A stretch of DNA of 64,000 nt from Methanosarcina sp. ERenArc_MAG2 (GTDB lineage: Archaea; Halobacteriota; Methanosarcinia; Methanosarcinales; Methanosarcinaceae), in contig JAMXHR010000003.1 of the NCBI GenBank assembly GCA_023955635.1, positions 22,971 through 86,970 of the forward strand. The letters run 5' to 3'. This document shows, one piece after another, positions 1-8,894 of the stretch. The number at the start of each line of letters is the position of its first letter. Position 1 is the first letter of the stretch. Both the position numbers and the translations under genes were made by a program. Under the pieces are notes generated by a model. It saw only the letters and a list, made by a program, of their open reading frames with translations. It had not been told where the DNA came from and did no database searches.

Positions 1-366
1 TATTTTCAAGGAAGATTTGCAAAAGCTGGTAAATGAAATTGGAATTGAAATCAGAATGGCTCATTATCCACCATATACGTCGAAATACAATCCAATAGAA
101 CACAGGTTATTCTGTCATGTTACGAATGCATGCAAAGGTACTGTTTTCAGCAATATTGAGGTGGTCAAAAGCCTTGTTGAGAAGACTTACACATCTACAG
201 GACTCAAAGTGTTTTCGACTATAAAGGATAAAGTTTATGCCACGGGAAGAAAAGCAACTGAAAACTTCAAGGAAAAAATGAAAATTGTATTTGATGATTA
301 TTTACGAAAGTGGAATTACAGAGCAATTCCACAAGTGAAAAATTGAAGTTATATTTGCAGCATTCC
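1..366 (+). mobile_element. ISAzo13-family IS, 3' end (cut by window edge)
   Basis: This is the 3' part of the same IS that is complete at 31162-32484 and repeated at 56994-58307. The right end matches those copies up to GCATTCC at 360-366, followed by TAA; the other two copies are flanked by TTA. A handful of substitutions relative to the complete copy (for example an M to L change near base 17 and K to T near 241) show it is a diverged copy. Confidence 0.85.
2..346 (+). CDS. ISAzo13-family transposase, C-terminal part
   Basis: The reading frame is open from the window edge and ends in the same QVKN-stop as the full 404-residue transposase at 31250-32464. It contains the C-terminal part of the DDE catalytic domain, with the HYPPYTSKYNPIEHR stretch typical of ISAzo13 transposases (the ITADGGGSN-type segment lies upstream of the window). 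The N-terminal two thirds lie outside the window, so intactness cannot be judged. Confidence 0.85.
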   Translation: MFKEDLQKLVNEIGIEIRMAHYPPYTSKYNPIEHRLFCHVTNACKGTVFSNIEVVKSLVEKTYTSTGLKVFSTIKDKVYATGRKATENFKEKMKIVFDDYLRKWNYRAIPQVKN

Positions 367-567
367 TAAAAGGTTTAGTTGGTTAGATTGTAACCCCCAC
401 TATCCTTTAGCCTCATCTTCTATTTATTTTTCACATAAAATAATGTTAAAACCTAAACTCAATATCAATTTTTAAACATTCTCTTTTGAATCTTAGCGAA
501 CTGATCCCAAAACTTAAAATTGCTTCTCTAAATCTCGTATTCAGAATTATCACTCGAGTTTAAGATC

Positions 568-823
568 ATCTGACTTTCCGCAGATGTCTTCAAAAAAATA
601 ACATTTTTCCTGTTATCGTTTTTGGAGAAATATTCGAAAATTTGCAGTTATTATCTTTACTGAAGCTTAAGAAAATGGCTGCTATAAGTCCTAAATGAAG
701 GCAAAAGGTCGAAAGTTTTGGAAAAAATTCAAAAACACATTTTGAGTAACCAAGTCGGTTTTCAGAAAAAACGATAGCAGGAAAAATTATGAAAATTGAA
801 AGGACATCTGCGGAAAGTCAGAT
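568..823. repeat. MITE-like element with long inverted ends (family G)
   Basis: A perfect 21-bp inverted repeat bounds the element (568-588 against 803-823, core CTGACTTTCCGCAGATGTC). A second inner pair matches with one mismatch (TTTTCCTGTTATCGTTTTT near 604-622 against its complement near 768-786). No ORF lies inside. It looks like a 256-bp non-autonomous transposable element or a large cruciform. No autonomous partner with these ends is in the window. A fragment resembling the inner arm occurs near 30792-30815. Confidence 0.6.
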
Positions 824-1101
824 CATGGAAAAATAGTTCTGAAACGTTACTGATTTGAGACTAAAATCGGTTTTAAGATGAGCTTTATAATTGCGAGCGG
901 CTTTTTTGAATCGATTTCTGGACCTGGTTATAGCAAATTTCCATTCATTTGAACTGAATAGCTTAAAATAGTTATTTTGAGCATCTAGAAGCTGATTCCA
1001 ATAGTTTCCTATAAGGCCTAAACATCAAAATAAAAGTCATACTTTTTGGTAAAAAGGAAGAGAGATAAATTATATTATTGATTAAGGAAAGTAATAATAT
1101 A

Positions 1102-1578
1102 ATGGATGGAAGAGGAGTAGAAAAGGGACCTCTGCAACTGGATATAGGTATAGTTGTATCAGGCCTTGGAGGAAACTCCAATCACGAAAGGAATCAATTC
1201 AATGGCCTTTTTTCCTTGTTTGGCGTCGATTTTGGACTCTATGTTGGACCGTCGTATAATCCTTTTCAGACTATAGGGCCCAGTGTAGGTATTGGTTTGG
1301 TCATAGGATCTAATGGTTTTCTGGCTGCAAAATTAGGCATCCATTTCAGAAGAACATTTGGTTTAGCTATGCTAATTCCTATAATTCCTATTTATGGTGC
1401 TACTGGAGCAAGCTTTTTAGCCGCGTTGTCTATTCCAGAAGAAGCTAAAGCTGCGGCAGCTATCCCATTACTGTTAGTGCCAGCAACTTTTGTATACCAG
1501 GAAAATATCAAAGAACTCCGTAGAAATGGAACAAAGATTTTAACTAAATTTAGGTCGTATATATTAGGAAAACTGTAA
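1102..1578 (+). CDS. hypothetical protein with hydrophobic segments
   Basis: The frame opens at a TTG at 1078, but the ATG at 1102 (MDGRGVEK) has a purine-rich AAGGAAAG about ten bases upstream and is preferred, giving 158 residues. I do not recognise the family. A glycine-rich N-terminal half (GLGGNSNHERN; GVDFGLYVGPSYNP) is followed by two or three hydrophobic stretches (about residues 72-82, 96-118 and 125-140) and a basic C-terminal tail. It could be a small membrane protein. It stands alone between two mobile fragments, with no operon partner. Confidence 0.45.
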   Translation: MDGRGVEKGPLQLDIGIVVSGLGGNSNHERNQFNGLFSLFGVDFGLYVGPSYNPFQTIGPSVGIGLVIGSNGFLAAKLGIHFRRTFGLAMLIPIIPIYGATGASFLAALSIPEEAKAAAAIPLLLVPATFVYQENIKELRRNGTKILTKFRSYILGKL

Positions 1579-1624
1579 CTTCATAACATTAATTTTAATA
1601 TTGAGATAATGTCTATGAAGCTTT

Positions 1625-1711
1625 TAGTGTAGCGTCCACAGCAAAATGTCGTATAAAATCGATTGGAATCTATCCATAATCTTTAAATCTTTGAGGATTG
1701 ACGCGACATTA
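1625..1711 (+). repeat. MITE family A copy (IS630-linked, TA-flanked)
   Basis: An 87-bp element with TA at each end. It shares the AACAGCAAAATGTCG-type left end and the TTTGAGGATTGACGCGAC right end with the IS630 element at 56615-59146. This is the most diverged of five copies (others at 6374, 8895, 25097 and 53541), with changes clustered at its left tip and middle. Confidence 0.75.
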
Positions 1712-2573
1712 GCATCATATTTAAAAATTTCTCAATCTCCCACGCACTAACCTCTTTAGTGAGCTTCTTGATATCACCATCCGATTACTCTTCGCTTCTC
1801 CAGGTCATGTTTTTTCGCAAATTTCATAAAGCTGTAAAGTTCCAGTTTAACAATAGAAGATTGTTATTTATTACTATCACTAATTGTCGGACAGCCTGTT
1901 TAGGGTGGGGTTAGGCGTATTCATCACCGATAGCGTAATCGGTATTATTGGAGTGACGGTCCTCTGGCTGCGCTGGCGAGAAGCGATCAGGTTACAAAAT
2001 GTTTTGCCGCCAGAAACCGAGGACATATAATGCCTAAAAGGAGAATTATAGGAAACTTGAACTCGGAAAGACTGAAATCTCTCAGGCAGTGTTGCGAATT
2101 TGCTGTAAATTCAAAGATCAGGGTTAGAGGCCATTTTAACCATCAGTCAGCTTGCTTCAAAACTACCTTAAAACTTTCCGAACCAAAATTTCATAGGAGA
2201 TAAATCAGATTAGTAGAACTAAAAGAAATATAGATTTGTAATCAAAATTTGGAGAGTCGGCGTTTTGAGATCAACTCTTTGATTACCAACTAATGAAAAA
2301 AGAAAAACATAATTAATAACCAATAATTAAAGAAAATAAGCCCACTGAAATTTGCCCATTTGATCTTACTTAGTAAAGACGGTTATTGATGTAATTTTGC
2401 CTATGCTGAATAGTTTGTCATCCTCTGTTATACTTGGTTTAAATCCTGTCGGGATTGAGTTACTGAAATAACAAGCACAGGAATATTTTTTTACATTTTT
2501 CCCAAATACGGGGATGTGTTCGTTTTTCAGATTTGATCAAAAACTCAATCCCCACTATAAAATATGAGCTTAC
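1712..2573. other. gene-poor stretch with two tiny overlapping ORFs
   Basis: There is no recognisable gene here. Two very small ORFs overlap as TAATG. 1884-2030 (TTG start) would encode about 48 residues with one hydrophobic segment (VIGIIGVTVLWLRW). 2030-2203 would encode a basic 57-residue peptide (MPKRRIIGNLN...) preceded by GAGG. The overlap and spacing resemble translational coupling, but there is no family match, so I leave them as possibilities only. Confidence 0.25.
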
Positions 2574-2690
2574 TTACTTACAGGTATCCAGAAGACCTTT
2601 CTTTTTACCTCCTCTTTGCTCAGAGGGGTGTATGTGTTCAACTTTAGCTTCTCCTTCTTCCTTTGGTTCTGCTTTCTTTTCTTCTGCCAT
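2574..2690 (-). CDS. small charged protein (38 aa)
   Basis: The ATG at 2690 is preceded by a strong AAGGAG eight bases upstream. The 38-residue product is rich in lysine and glutamate at the start (MAEEKKAEPKEEGEAK) and ends KKKGLLDTCK. Family unknown. The charge-rich, disordered character recalls the 61-residue product at 4678-4863 and the 29-residue product at 7501-7590. The ribosome-binding site is the main reason to believe it is translated. Confidence 0.45.
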   Translation of the reverse strand: MAEEKKAEPKEEGEAKVEHIHPSEQRGGKKKGLLDTCK

Positions 2691-3408
2691 GGATTCAACT
2701 CCTTATTAGCTTATATTTTTGAAAAATAATATTTTACTTTAAGTTTTCAATATTATGTCCCAGGTCCAGTTACCTTCAAAGGACTCCCAGCTTAGGTCTC
2801 GTTAGGATAACTTTCAATAACCTTCTATTTACGGGGGTTTAAGAAGGATTTCCTGATCCTTTTGCAGCTGACGAAAGAAATCGAGACTTTTTAATATCTT
2901 CTGGGATCGTCAAATTTATCGGTGTTTTTAATATTCAGTGGTTGCAATCGATCAAAAACCCAGAAATAATAAAAAGTATCTATTTTAATTAGATCCACTT
3001 AGTTTATTAACTTTTGCGACAATTTAAATGAGATAAACTCAAATCATATGCGACAGCCCCATTTTAGATGAAGTATGCTTCGGGCCGCACACTCAGTTTC
3101 TCAGAAATCGTGAGTCTTCTTTGACTATAGATTTCTTTTACTGAGGCTTACAAGGCAAAGCCATCTTCTTTGTATCCTAACTCACACAGAGCCCCTAGAC
3201 TTGGTTAAAAACAGTTTCCTTACCTCTCAAAATAATCACATAAATATCAGGGATATTCAAAATTACTATCAGTTATATATTAGGTTATGCTAAACTTACA
3301 TTAGGAATGTGCTGTAATATATTACTGATGATAATAAATGATACCATTAGACGACATAAATATGTTTTTAAGAAGGACTAGGTTTCAGAAGTCAACCAAA
3401 AAGTTGTC
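2691..3408. other. intergenic, no gene seen
   Basis: An AT-rich stretch with stop codons in all frames. It holds the upstream region of the small charged gene on the minus strand. I see no repeat shared with other parts of the window. Confidence 0.4.
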
Positions 3409-3636
3409 TTGAAATATCTAGTTTCTTTTAGAGATCCGAACAACCCAAGATCTGTAGCAACGATTGAAAATAATACAAAAGTAGTGTATTTTCCAATGCA
3501 TTTCAGAACAGACCTTGACAAGCTAACAATCAATGCCGCAGGTGAGTTAAAATTAACAATCGGCACTTGGGTTCGTATGAATGGAAAACCAATATCAAAC
3601 GCAACAAAAAAGCAATTTTTAGTTGGGTTTAAGTAG
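3409..3636 (+). CDS. hypothetical protein (75 aa)
   Basis: An open frame from a TTG start, coding for a soluble-looking 75-residue protein (begins MKYLVSFRDPNNPRSVATI). There is no recognisable motif and no clear ribosome-binding site in front, so the start and the gene itself are uncertain. It may be the tail of a decayed longer gene. It lies 79 bases upstream of the PsiE-like gene on the same strand. Confidence 0.3.
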   Translation: MKYLVSFRDPNNPRSVATIENNTKVVYFPMHFRTDLDKLTINAAGELKLTIGTWVRMNGKPISNATKKQFLVGFK

Positions 3637-3715
3637 TTTTTACGGTGGCATGGAAAGCGGTATAAAAACAGAGAATATGTCGATCTTGCCGATGATAAAT
3701 GGAGGGAAAAATTAA

Positions 3716-4144
3716 ATGAGAACTCATTATAAAACGTTTATGATAACCCATGACAAATTATTTAAAATGACTATTGATTTAGTCACTATTCTCGTCCTTT
3801 ACATACTGCTACTGGCGCTACTTGTGGGGGTGATACATATCCTCCTACAGATCAAATCAGTTCTATTCGGGACTCTTGGGGGCGGTTTTGGTCAAATAGT
3901 ATCTGGTGTCCTCACAATTTTTGTTCTTATTGACCTTTTCAATACTTTTGTTGATTATCGTGAACATAAAGAAATCAGACTTACATATGTAACCGATGCT
4001 ACGATTTTAATAGTCATGCGTGAAATCTCGGCAGGGGTCTATGCCCAAAAATATGATTATCAATTTATTTTGGGCATGTCGGTATTGCTACTGACATTGG
4101 GTACAATAAGGGCTTTAGCTGTCAAATATCCACACAAAACATGA
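3716..4144 (+). CDS. PsiE-like (phosphate-starvation-inducible E family) membrane protein
   Basis: A 142-residue integral membrane protein with four predicted hydrophobic segments (about residues 21-45, 55-78, 93-107 and 116-133). The order of helices and the short charged loop FNTFVDYREHKEIRL between helices 2 and 3 resemble the PsiE family (PF06146), whose biochemical role is unknown. A strong GGAGGG lies about eight bases before the ATG. The name derives from E. coli phosphate starvation; nothing here shows phosphate control. Confidence 0.7.
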   Translation: MRTHYKTFMITHDKLFKMTIDLVTILVLYILLLALLVGVIHILLQIKSVLFGTLGGGFGQIVSGVLTIFVLIDLFNTFVDYREHKEIRLTYVTDATILIVMREISAGVYAQKYDYQFILGMSVLLLTLGTIRALAVKYPHKT

Positions 4145-4301
4145 TTTTTCCCATCATTTGTTTAGGCAAATCGTGTAAAGCAGAGAAATAACAATATTTA
4201 AGGGTAAAAGGTTGCTGTCTTTGAGAAGATGAACGCAGGAACTGTTGAGGTATATGAAGAGCTTAAATGTGAGAATTATTTTACCAATTAATCGTCCAGA
4301 T

Positions 4302-4439
4302 TCATTTTTGGAAGAATATGTTATTGGCAAATTTTATCCCGATGGTATATGCCATTAAAAGTATTACCACAGCTGTTATTGACACTACAAAAAAGGGTAC
4401 CACAAAAACACTCAGTATCTTTTTGATTTTGTCAAACAT
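4302..4439 (-). CDS. possible small single-pass membrane protein (45 aa)
   Basis: From the internal ATG at 4439 the frame gives MFDKIKKILSVFVVPFF, a transmembrane helix and a short KFANNIFFQK tail. A longer version starts at 4526. The one-helix topology with a basic N-terminus is plausible for a small membrane peptide, but no ribosome-binding site is evident and the family is unknown. Confidence 0.3.
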   Translation of the reverse strand: MFDKIKKILSVFVVPFFVVSITAVVILLMAYTIGIKFANNIFFQK

Positions 4440-4677
4440 TTGATGTTGGGGCGAGTTATTGAAAAACGAAAGCACAATACCATTTCTACATTTTTCAAAA
4501 CGTGGGCGATTTTGTATGATGGACATTGTACCTGGTTTTTTAGATTAAATCAATACAACTTAAAGAAACGAATACACTGGAGTTTTGAAAAAGCACTGTG
4601 CTTTAACAATCCAGGGTCTCAAGTTTACGGTTTCTTAATTGCGTGAATCATAATCAATAACTCACAGATCAAACCTA

Positions 4678-4863
4678 TTATTTAGATGTCTCCACTTTCG
4701 CATCTGGAATTGATACTTTCTCTTCTTTTAGTGCTGCATTAGTAGCTTCTGGCGCAGTATTTTTGCCTGTTTCACTTACGGTTTTTGCCCCGTTGTATTT
4801 TTTAGGCAGGTGAGCTATAAATTTAGCTCCCCAAATATATTTTAGCTTTCTCAAATATCCCAT
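4678..4863 (-). CDS. small lysine-rich protein (61 aa), duplicated locus copy 1
   Basis: A 61-residue protein starting MGYLRKLKYIWGAKFIAHLP, followed by a low-complexity KT/SE/A-rich tail ending VETSK. I do not recognise the family. A paralogous but broken copy lies at 6545-6742, and the 270 bases upstream of both genes are similar, so gene and leader were duplicated together. The conserved head (MGYL.KL...WGAKFI) suggests a coding origin. Confidence 0.45.
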   Translation of the reverse strand: MGYLRKLKYIWGAKFIAHLPKKYNGAKTVSETGKNTAPEATNAALKEEKVSIPDAKVETSK

Positions 4864-5206
4864 ATAAACGTATTATGCAGAGTAGTTATAAATATAGAGT
4901 CCCCAAATATCCTGCAATACATAATGGTATTTAATCCTATAAATAGCCATGGACATTTTAAATTTATTTTAAATGAGAGAAAGATCCAAATTTAGTGCCT
5001 AAGCTATAATGTAAAATATGAAAGATGTAGTAAAAATATGGCTTCTGGTCCGAATCTTCGGGAACCGTCACCAGGTTGACATAAAGGGGACTATAAATCG
5101 TTATGATAGCAACATTTTAGGGTAAAATGTCATCTACAAAAATAAAAAATATGTATCTTTTTGACACTCCAAAACGTTCTGCCATTTCCTTATATGTTCT
5201 TTTTTC

Positions 5207-5357
5207 GGTTCCGTTGCAAGAAATCTGACTTTTTCACAAAATCATTAAAAATCACATCATAATTCGGAAAGTTAATCATTTTCATTAAGAAGAAAATGAC
5301 ACATAAAGGTGAAAATTATAGTGTCAAATTGCAGAAATATTTTTTTGCAACGGAACC
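5207..5357. repeat. MITE family E copy (GGTTCC ends)
   Basis: A 151-bp element bounded by GGTTCCGTTGCAA and TTTTTTGCAACGGAACC. Two other near-identical copies lie at 5949-6094 and 7023-7171, and a more diverged one at 11262-11415. The ends resemble the terminal repeats of IS6-family elements. There is no transposase gene inside and no IS6 transposase in the window. Confidence 0.7.
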
Positions 5358-5442
5358 CAGCATATCACCATTGGGATTAGACATTGTTGCATCCCAAAAC
5401 ATCAAGTATTTTGTTGTCGTTGATATTTGGCATCTTCTTCCA

Positions 5443-5948
5443 TTATTTCCTGTGTTTTTCGTCCTCGAATTCTATATCCCCTTTGTTGTCTTCTTTCTTT
5501 TTGTGTTTGATGAACTGGTTAAGTCCTGCTACAAACATATATTTTGCTTCGCTTGTGCTTGTTTTGGTATTTTGTCCATCCATTAGCAAAATTGCCTGTG
5601 AGATATCCGCTTTAAGATATCCGGCCCTGCTGTATACCCCATACTTTATCAGGAGTTCAGTGCACTTAGTTGCGAAGTCCATGAAAGTTCCATAGTCAAA
5701 ATTCTTGAATATGAACCCATTTTCAAGATAGGATACATCATAAGAAACTGGATTTTTGGATTCTCCATTCACATTTGCTTTTTCTCTTCATAGTACTTTT
5801 TTGATTGGTACATCACTCTGCTGTACACATTTCCTATCAGGAACCAAGCTTTTTTCTTATCTGTATCAAAAAGCTCTTTATTATCTTCAAATAATTCTTC
5901 GATTGAGGTATACTGTTTCATTTCTTCCACACCTTTTTCATTTACCTT
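5443..5948 (-). pseudogene. fragment resembling the C-terminus of Cas8b/Csh1 (type I-B CRISPR)
   Basis: Reading from the minus strand, KQYTSIEELFEDNKELFDTD and KKAWFLIGNVYSRVMYQSK are followed, after a one-base frame change near 5775, by a 109-residue frame (GTG 5772) ending NQFIKHKKKED. The KAxFxxG segment, and the later SEAKYMFVAGLNQF segment, resemble the C-terminal helical part of Cas8b/Csh1 proteins. The upstream end stops at a family E MITE at 5949. No other cas gene and no repeat-spacer array is nearby. The assignment is by eye and tentative. Confidence 0.35.
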
Positions 5949-6094
5949 GGTTCCATTGCAAAAAATCTGGCTTTTTTACAAAATCAGCGAAAATCTTCAC
6001 AATTCGGAAAGTCACTCATTTTCATTAAGAAAATGACACCTAAAGGTGAAAATTATAGTGTCAAATTGCAGAAATATTTTTTTGCGACGGAACC
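5949..6094. repeat. MITE family E copy
   Basis: A 146-bp copy with GGTTCC and GGAACC ends, closely similar to 7023-7171. It sits exactly between the Cas8b-like fragment (minus strand) and the HepT-like fragment (plus strand), truncating at least the former. Confidence 0.7.
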
Positions 6095-6116
6095 AGCCAC
6101 AAAGCATATTCCTTAA

Positions 6117-6305
6117 GAGGTAAGACAGGAATATCCTTTTATTTTCTGGAGAAAAATGGCTGGAATTGGGGATATCATAATCCACGCTTACTTTGGCGTG
6201 AACTTGAATGTTGTCTGGAACACTGCAAATGAAAGACTGCCTGAACTGAAAAAGGATATTAAAAAGATACTATACGAAAATAATTTGAATAAAGCCTTCT
6301 TTTAA
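6117..6305 (+). pseudogene. C-terminal fragment of a HepT/DUF86-type toxin
   Basis: The open frame between a TAA at 6114 and a TAA at 6303 reads EVRQEYPFIFWRKMAGIGDI and IIHAYFGVNLNVVWNTANER, ending LNKAFF. This matches the C-terminal half of HepT-family RNase toxins (consensus YPxIPWRKMAGMRDxLIHAYFGVD). The arginine of the RX4-6H active-site motif appears replaced (GIGDIIIHAYF), and the N-terminal half is missing, so the protein is dead. No MntA-type nucleotidyltransferase partner is present. Confidence 0.6.
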
Positions 6306-6373
6306 AGGCTTGAGAGATCTGCTCACTAACTTCTTGATATTTGTGATTTTACAGGAAATTAGTCACTCTACTG

Positions 6374-6459
6374 TAGTGTCGAGTCAACAGCAAAATGTCG
6401 TATAAAATCAATCGCAACTATTCAGAATCGTTAAATCTTTGAGGATTGACGCGACAGTA
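6374..6459 (+). repeat. MITE family A copy
   Basis: An 86-bp element, TA-GTGTCGAGTCAAC to TTGACGCGACAG-TA, with imperfect 12-bp inverted ends. Both ends match those of the IS630 element at 56615-59146. Confidence 0.8.
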
Positions 6460-6544
6460 GAATTAAGTCGACAAATTGGACTTTTAGTAATGGGAATTAC
6501 CAAAATCGGATAGTAAAGGTGGAAATTGCCAAAATTGGGTAGTA

Positions 6545-6742
6545 GGCTCCTGGCACAATATTTTTGTCTGTTTCGCTCATGTTTTTACCCCTGCAAATTT
6601 TTTATGTTTTTACCCCTGCAAATTTTTTATGTTTTTACCCCTGCAAGTTTTTTATGTTTTTTACCCCTACAAATTTTTTATGTGGACGAGTTATGAATTT
6701 AGCTCCCCAAATCTCCCAATTTAGCTTCTTCAAATATCCCAT
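6545..6742 (-). pseudogene. duplicated small-protein locus copy 2, broken by a tandem repeat
   Basis: The start (MGYLKKLNWEIWGAKFI) parallels the 61-residue protein at 4678-4863. Where that gene has a single PKKYNGAKT segment, this copy has four tandem 25-26-bp units, which shift the frame and introduce stops. After the repeat the original sequence resumes as MSETDKNIVPGA. The repeat expansion is therefore inside a former coding region. Confidence 0.55.
6581..6681 (+). repeat. four tandem 25-bp units
   Basis: Units begin at 6581, 6606, 6631 and 6656, each close to GTTTTTACCCCTGCAAATTT followed by TTTAT. The fourth is 26 bp. The near identity suggests recent slippage or unequal exchange. There are no spacers, so this is not a CRISPR array. 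Confidence 0.9.
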
Positions 6743-6973
6743 ATGAACTTTTCATGCAGACGAGTTATAAATTTAGGTTTCTTTCATACCACACATGATA
6801 TAACAGTACATTGACTATATAAATAACTATGGATATTTTAAATTTATTTTAAATGATAAAAAACGATCAAAATTTAGTGCCTAAGTTGTAATGCAAAATA
6901 TAAAAAATGTAGCTTCTAATCCGAATCTTTGGGAACCACTACAAGGTCGACAAAAAAGACTCTAAACCGTTAT

Positions 6974-7004
6974 GATAGCGACATTTATCCTAAATGTCGC
7001 TATC
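6974..7004. promoter_or_regulatory. perfect 14-bp hairpin in the leader of the duplicated locus
   Basis: GATAGCGACATTTA is followed by a 3-base loop and its exact complement. It lies upstream of the minus-strand small gene and just before a family E MITE. Copy 1 has a weakened version. It could be an RNA structure, a terminator for a leftward transcript or a transposon end. Confidence 0.45.
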
Positions 7005-7022
7005 CACAAATGTCCTCTTTTC

Positions 7023-7171
7023 GGTTCCGTTGCAAAAAATCTGGCTTTTTTACAGAATCAGTGAAAATCTTCACAATTAGGAAAGTTAATTATTTTCATT
7101 AAGAAGAAAATGACACATAAAGGTGAAAATTATAGTGTCAAATTGCAGAAATATCTTTTTGCAACGGAACC
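7023..7171. repeat. MITE family E copy
   Basis: A 149-bp copy with GGTTCCGTTGCAAAAAA at the left and TTTTTGCAACGGAACC at the right. It forms part of duplication copy 2. Confidence 0.7.
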
Positions 7172-7500
7172 TTTTTTTCTATGTCCATATTGATAACACC
7201 AACGTTAGAAACAAATTTATTTTCTTTGAACAAATCCATCAAAATACATGTTCAAATGTTTATAGTACTCATTAATACAACATATTTAAATATAAAAATC
7301 TTTAGTAAATCCCTACATATATATAAATACGAATGTCTATAGAATATGTTCTCGATATATATCATATATTGTCGAGTCATCGTATTTTAATGGCATATTA
7401 TAACTAGACTTTTCGTTTAATATAATATTAATATTATTTGAAGTAAGATTAGCCAGCATTTTAAAAACAATGCCGGTAACAGAATAAAGGAGTGAAATAT

Positions 7501-7590
7501 ATGATAGATAATAAGAAAGTAGAATCTACAAAGGAAGATGTAAAAGAAGCCGAACCGACAAAAACCGCAGAACGAAGCGTAAAAAAATAA
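7501..7590 (+). CDS. small charged peptide (29 aa)
   Basis: An ATG preceded by AAAGGAGTG at the usual distance opens a 29-codon frame (MIDNKKVESTKEDVKEAEPT, ending KK). The upstream 150 bases are very AT-rich with TATA-like stretches (TATAATATTAATATT near 7420). The strong ribosome-binding site argues for translation; function unknown. A G-rich, T-rich run follows before the PRC-barrel gene. Confidence 0.45.
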   Translation: MIDNKKVESTKEDVKEAEPTKTAERSVKK

Positions 7591-7778
7591 AATAAATGGT
7601 TTCTTTGGAGAAGCTTCTCGAGAAACCTATCCTACTTATTTATAATTCTACAAAACTGACAATTGCTGTTAGTTTTAAGTAGATTAAAATATAATATTAA
7701 TTAGGGGGAGATTTTGGGGTTGTGTTGAGGACACAGGCTTTAAAATGTATCTCTCTTGAAATTCTAGGAGTTGGAAAT

Positions 7779-8191
7779 ATGGTAAGCAGAGAGAATCCAC
7801 AATTTTTGTCAGCAAGCACGATAAAAGGGGATAAGGTTGTCAATAGAGCCGGAGAGGACCTCGGGAAGATTGAAGAGTTAATGATCGATCTCGAAGATGG
7901 AAGAGTAGCATATGCAGTACTCTCTTTTGGCGGATTTCTGGGTATGGGCAATAAGCTATTTGCGATTCCCTGGGGGCCCTGTCACTGAGGCCGCACGAGC
8001 ATTCCTTCCTCCTTAATGTCGATAAAGAAGTCCTGGAAAAGGCAGAGGGCTTTGATAAAGACAACTGGCCTACAACTAACCGTGGGTGGCTTAGCAGCAT
8101 GTATAATTATTATGGCCACAAACCTTACTGGCAGGTAGAGTTGCCGGGTCGGACAGATACACAGAGAGAAAAAATGGAAAGGAAACTGTAA
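7779..8191 (+). CDS. PRC-barrel domain protein (frame broken in a G run)
   Basis: The ATG at 7779 has AGGAG upstream. The first frame encodes a PRC-barrel-like core (STIKGDKVVNRAGEDLGKIE, then LMIDLEDGRVAYAVLSFGG) and stops at 7988. The next frame carries on exactly where the family continues (SLRPHEHSFLLNVDKEVLEK and on to the stop at 8189). Adding one G to the five-G run near 7972-7977 joins both frames into a 138-residue protein. PRC-barrel proteins are small cytoplasmic beta-barrels with poorly known roles. The break looks like a homopolymer error. Confidence 0.75.
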
Positions 8192-8332
8192 ACATACTCG
8201 GGAGACTTTTTAATGTCTCCCATATCTCAAGCCATTCAGCCTGAAAGAGAATACATTAACCGCTTTATTAAGAAGAAAACTATTATAAGTTATCGGTTAA
8301 AAAAACCACAGGGGGAATGAAACATAATTGAT

Positions 8333-8488
8333 TTGATAGGACTTGCAGTAGCCCTTTTAGTATTAGCATTGATTGCATATGTACTGGGCGCACGGGGAAT
8401 TGCCGGGTTCTCTATGGAAATTGCAAGGTGGCTCGTCATAATCTTTGTTATACTCGCTATTATTTCGTTTTTTTATGGGCGTATTTAA
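8333..8488 (+). CDS. DUF1328-like small membrane protein
   Basis: About 51 residues: two hydrophobic helices separated by [15 protein letters not shown], ending FFYGRI. The pattern resembles the DUF1328 family (GxGGIAG between two helices), which is of unknown function. A strong GGGGGA is at 8311-8316, but no ATG or GTG follows in frame; candidates are TTG 8333, ATT 8327 or ATA 8324. The Shine-Dalgarno spacing favours the unusual ATA/ATT, so the start is unresolved. Confidence 0.6.
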   Translation: MIGLAVALLVLALIAYVLGARGIAGFSMEIARWLVIIFVILAIISFFYGRI

Positions 8489-8894
8489 CAGTAAGTTGAT
8501 GAATATATGAGGAAATAAATCCAAATTGCGATTTTCAAAGTACTGAGAACTCATTTAAAGGCGATTGACAGTGAAAACAGGACAATTGAAAAGCTTGCTT
8601 TTACTACAAACGATTCCGTGCTGATCAAGAGAACATGTTGTAAAAAGCATGATGAAATCTAAATCAAAATTCTATGTTTTCGATATTTATATATTAGCGA
8701 TGAAAATAAATAAATTTGTCAGACATCTGCAGAGGGTAAATAGTTAATAGAGATTGCCTATTCATAAACCAGCTCTCTATTATTATATTGAGTATTTTAA
8801 ATCCATTTTTATTTAATGGGGTAAATTCATACCGTTGGCCCAAATGATCTAATTTTTATATGGGGATAAAAAATGAAAATGATAGTTTCTTTGC

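Larger units (their letters stand above)
4678..5357. repeat. segmental duplication, copy 1
   Basis: This segment and 6545-7171 share in the same order the small gene, a leader of about 270 bp (for example TTTAAATTTATTTTAAATGA and AAATTTAGTGCCTAAG) and a family E MITE with GGTTCC ends. Copy 1 has an additional stretch at 5136-5206; its reverse complement can encode KRTYKEMAERFGVSKRYI, a helix-turn-helix like those of transposase N-termini. Confidence 0.6.
6550..7171. repeat. segmental duplication, copy 2
   Basis: This is the partner of 4678-5357. It carries the broken small gene, the similar leader and a family E MITE. The hairpin at 6974-7004 is perfect here and degenerate in copy 1 (near 5104-5136). 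Confidence 0.6.

Noticed and set aside
5296..6028. Hydrophobic plus-strand ORFs (96, 103 and 90 residues)
   Set aside because: They run through a MITE and lie antisense to the Cas8b-like remnant; no translation signals.
6581..6681. Tandem 25-bp repeats considered as a CRISPR array
   Set aside because: Units follow each other directly without spacers and lie in a former coding sequence.
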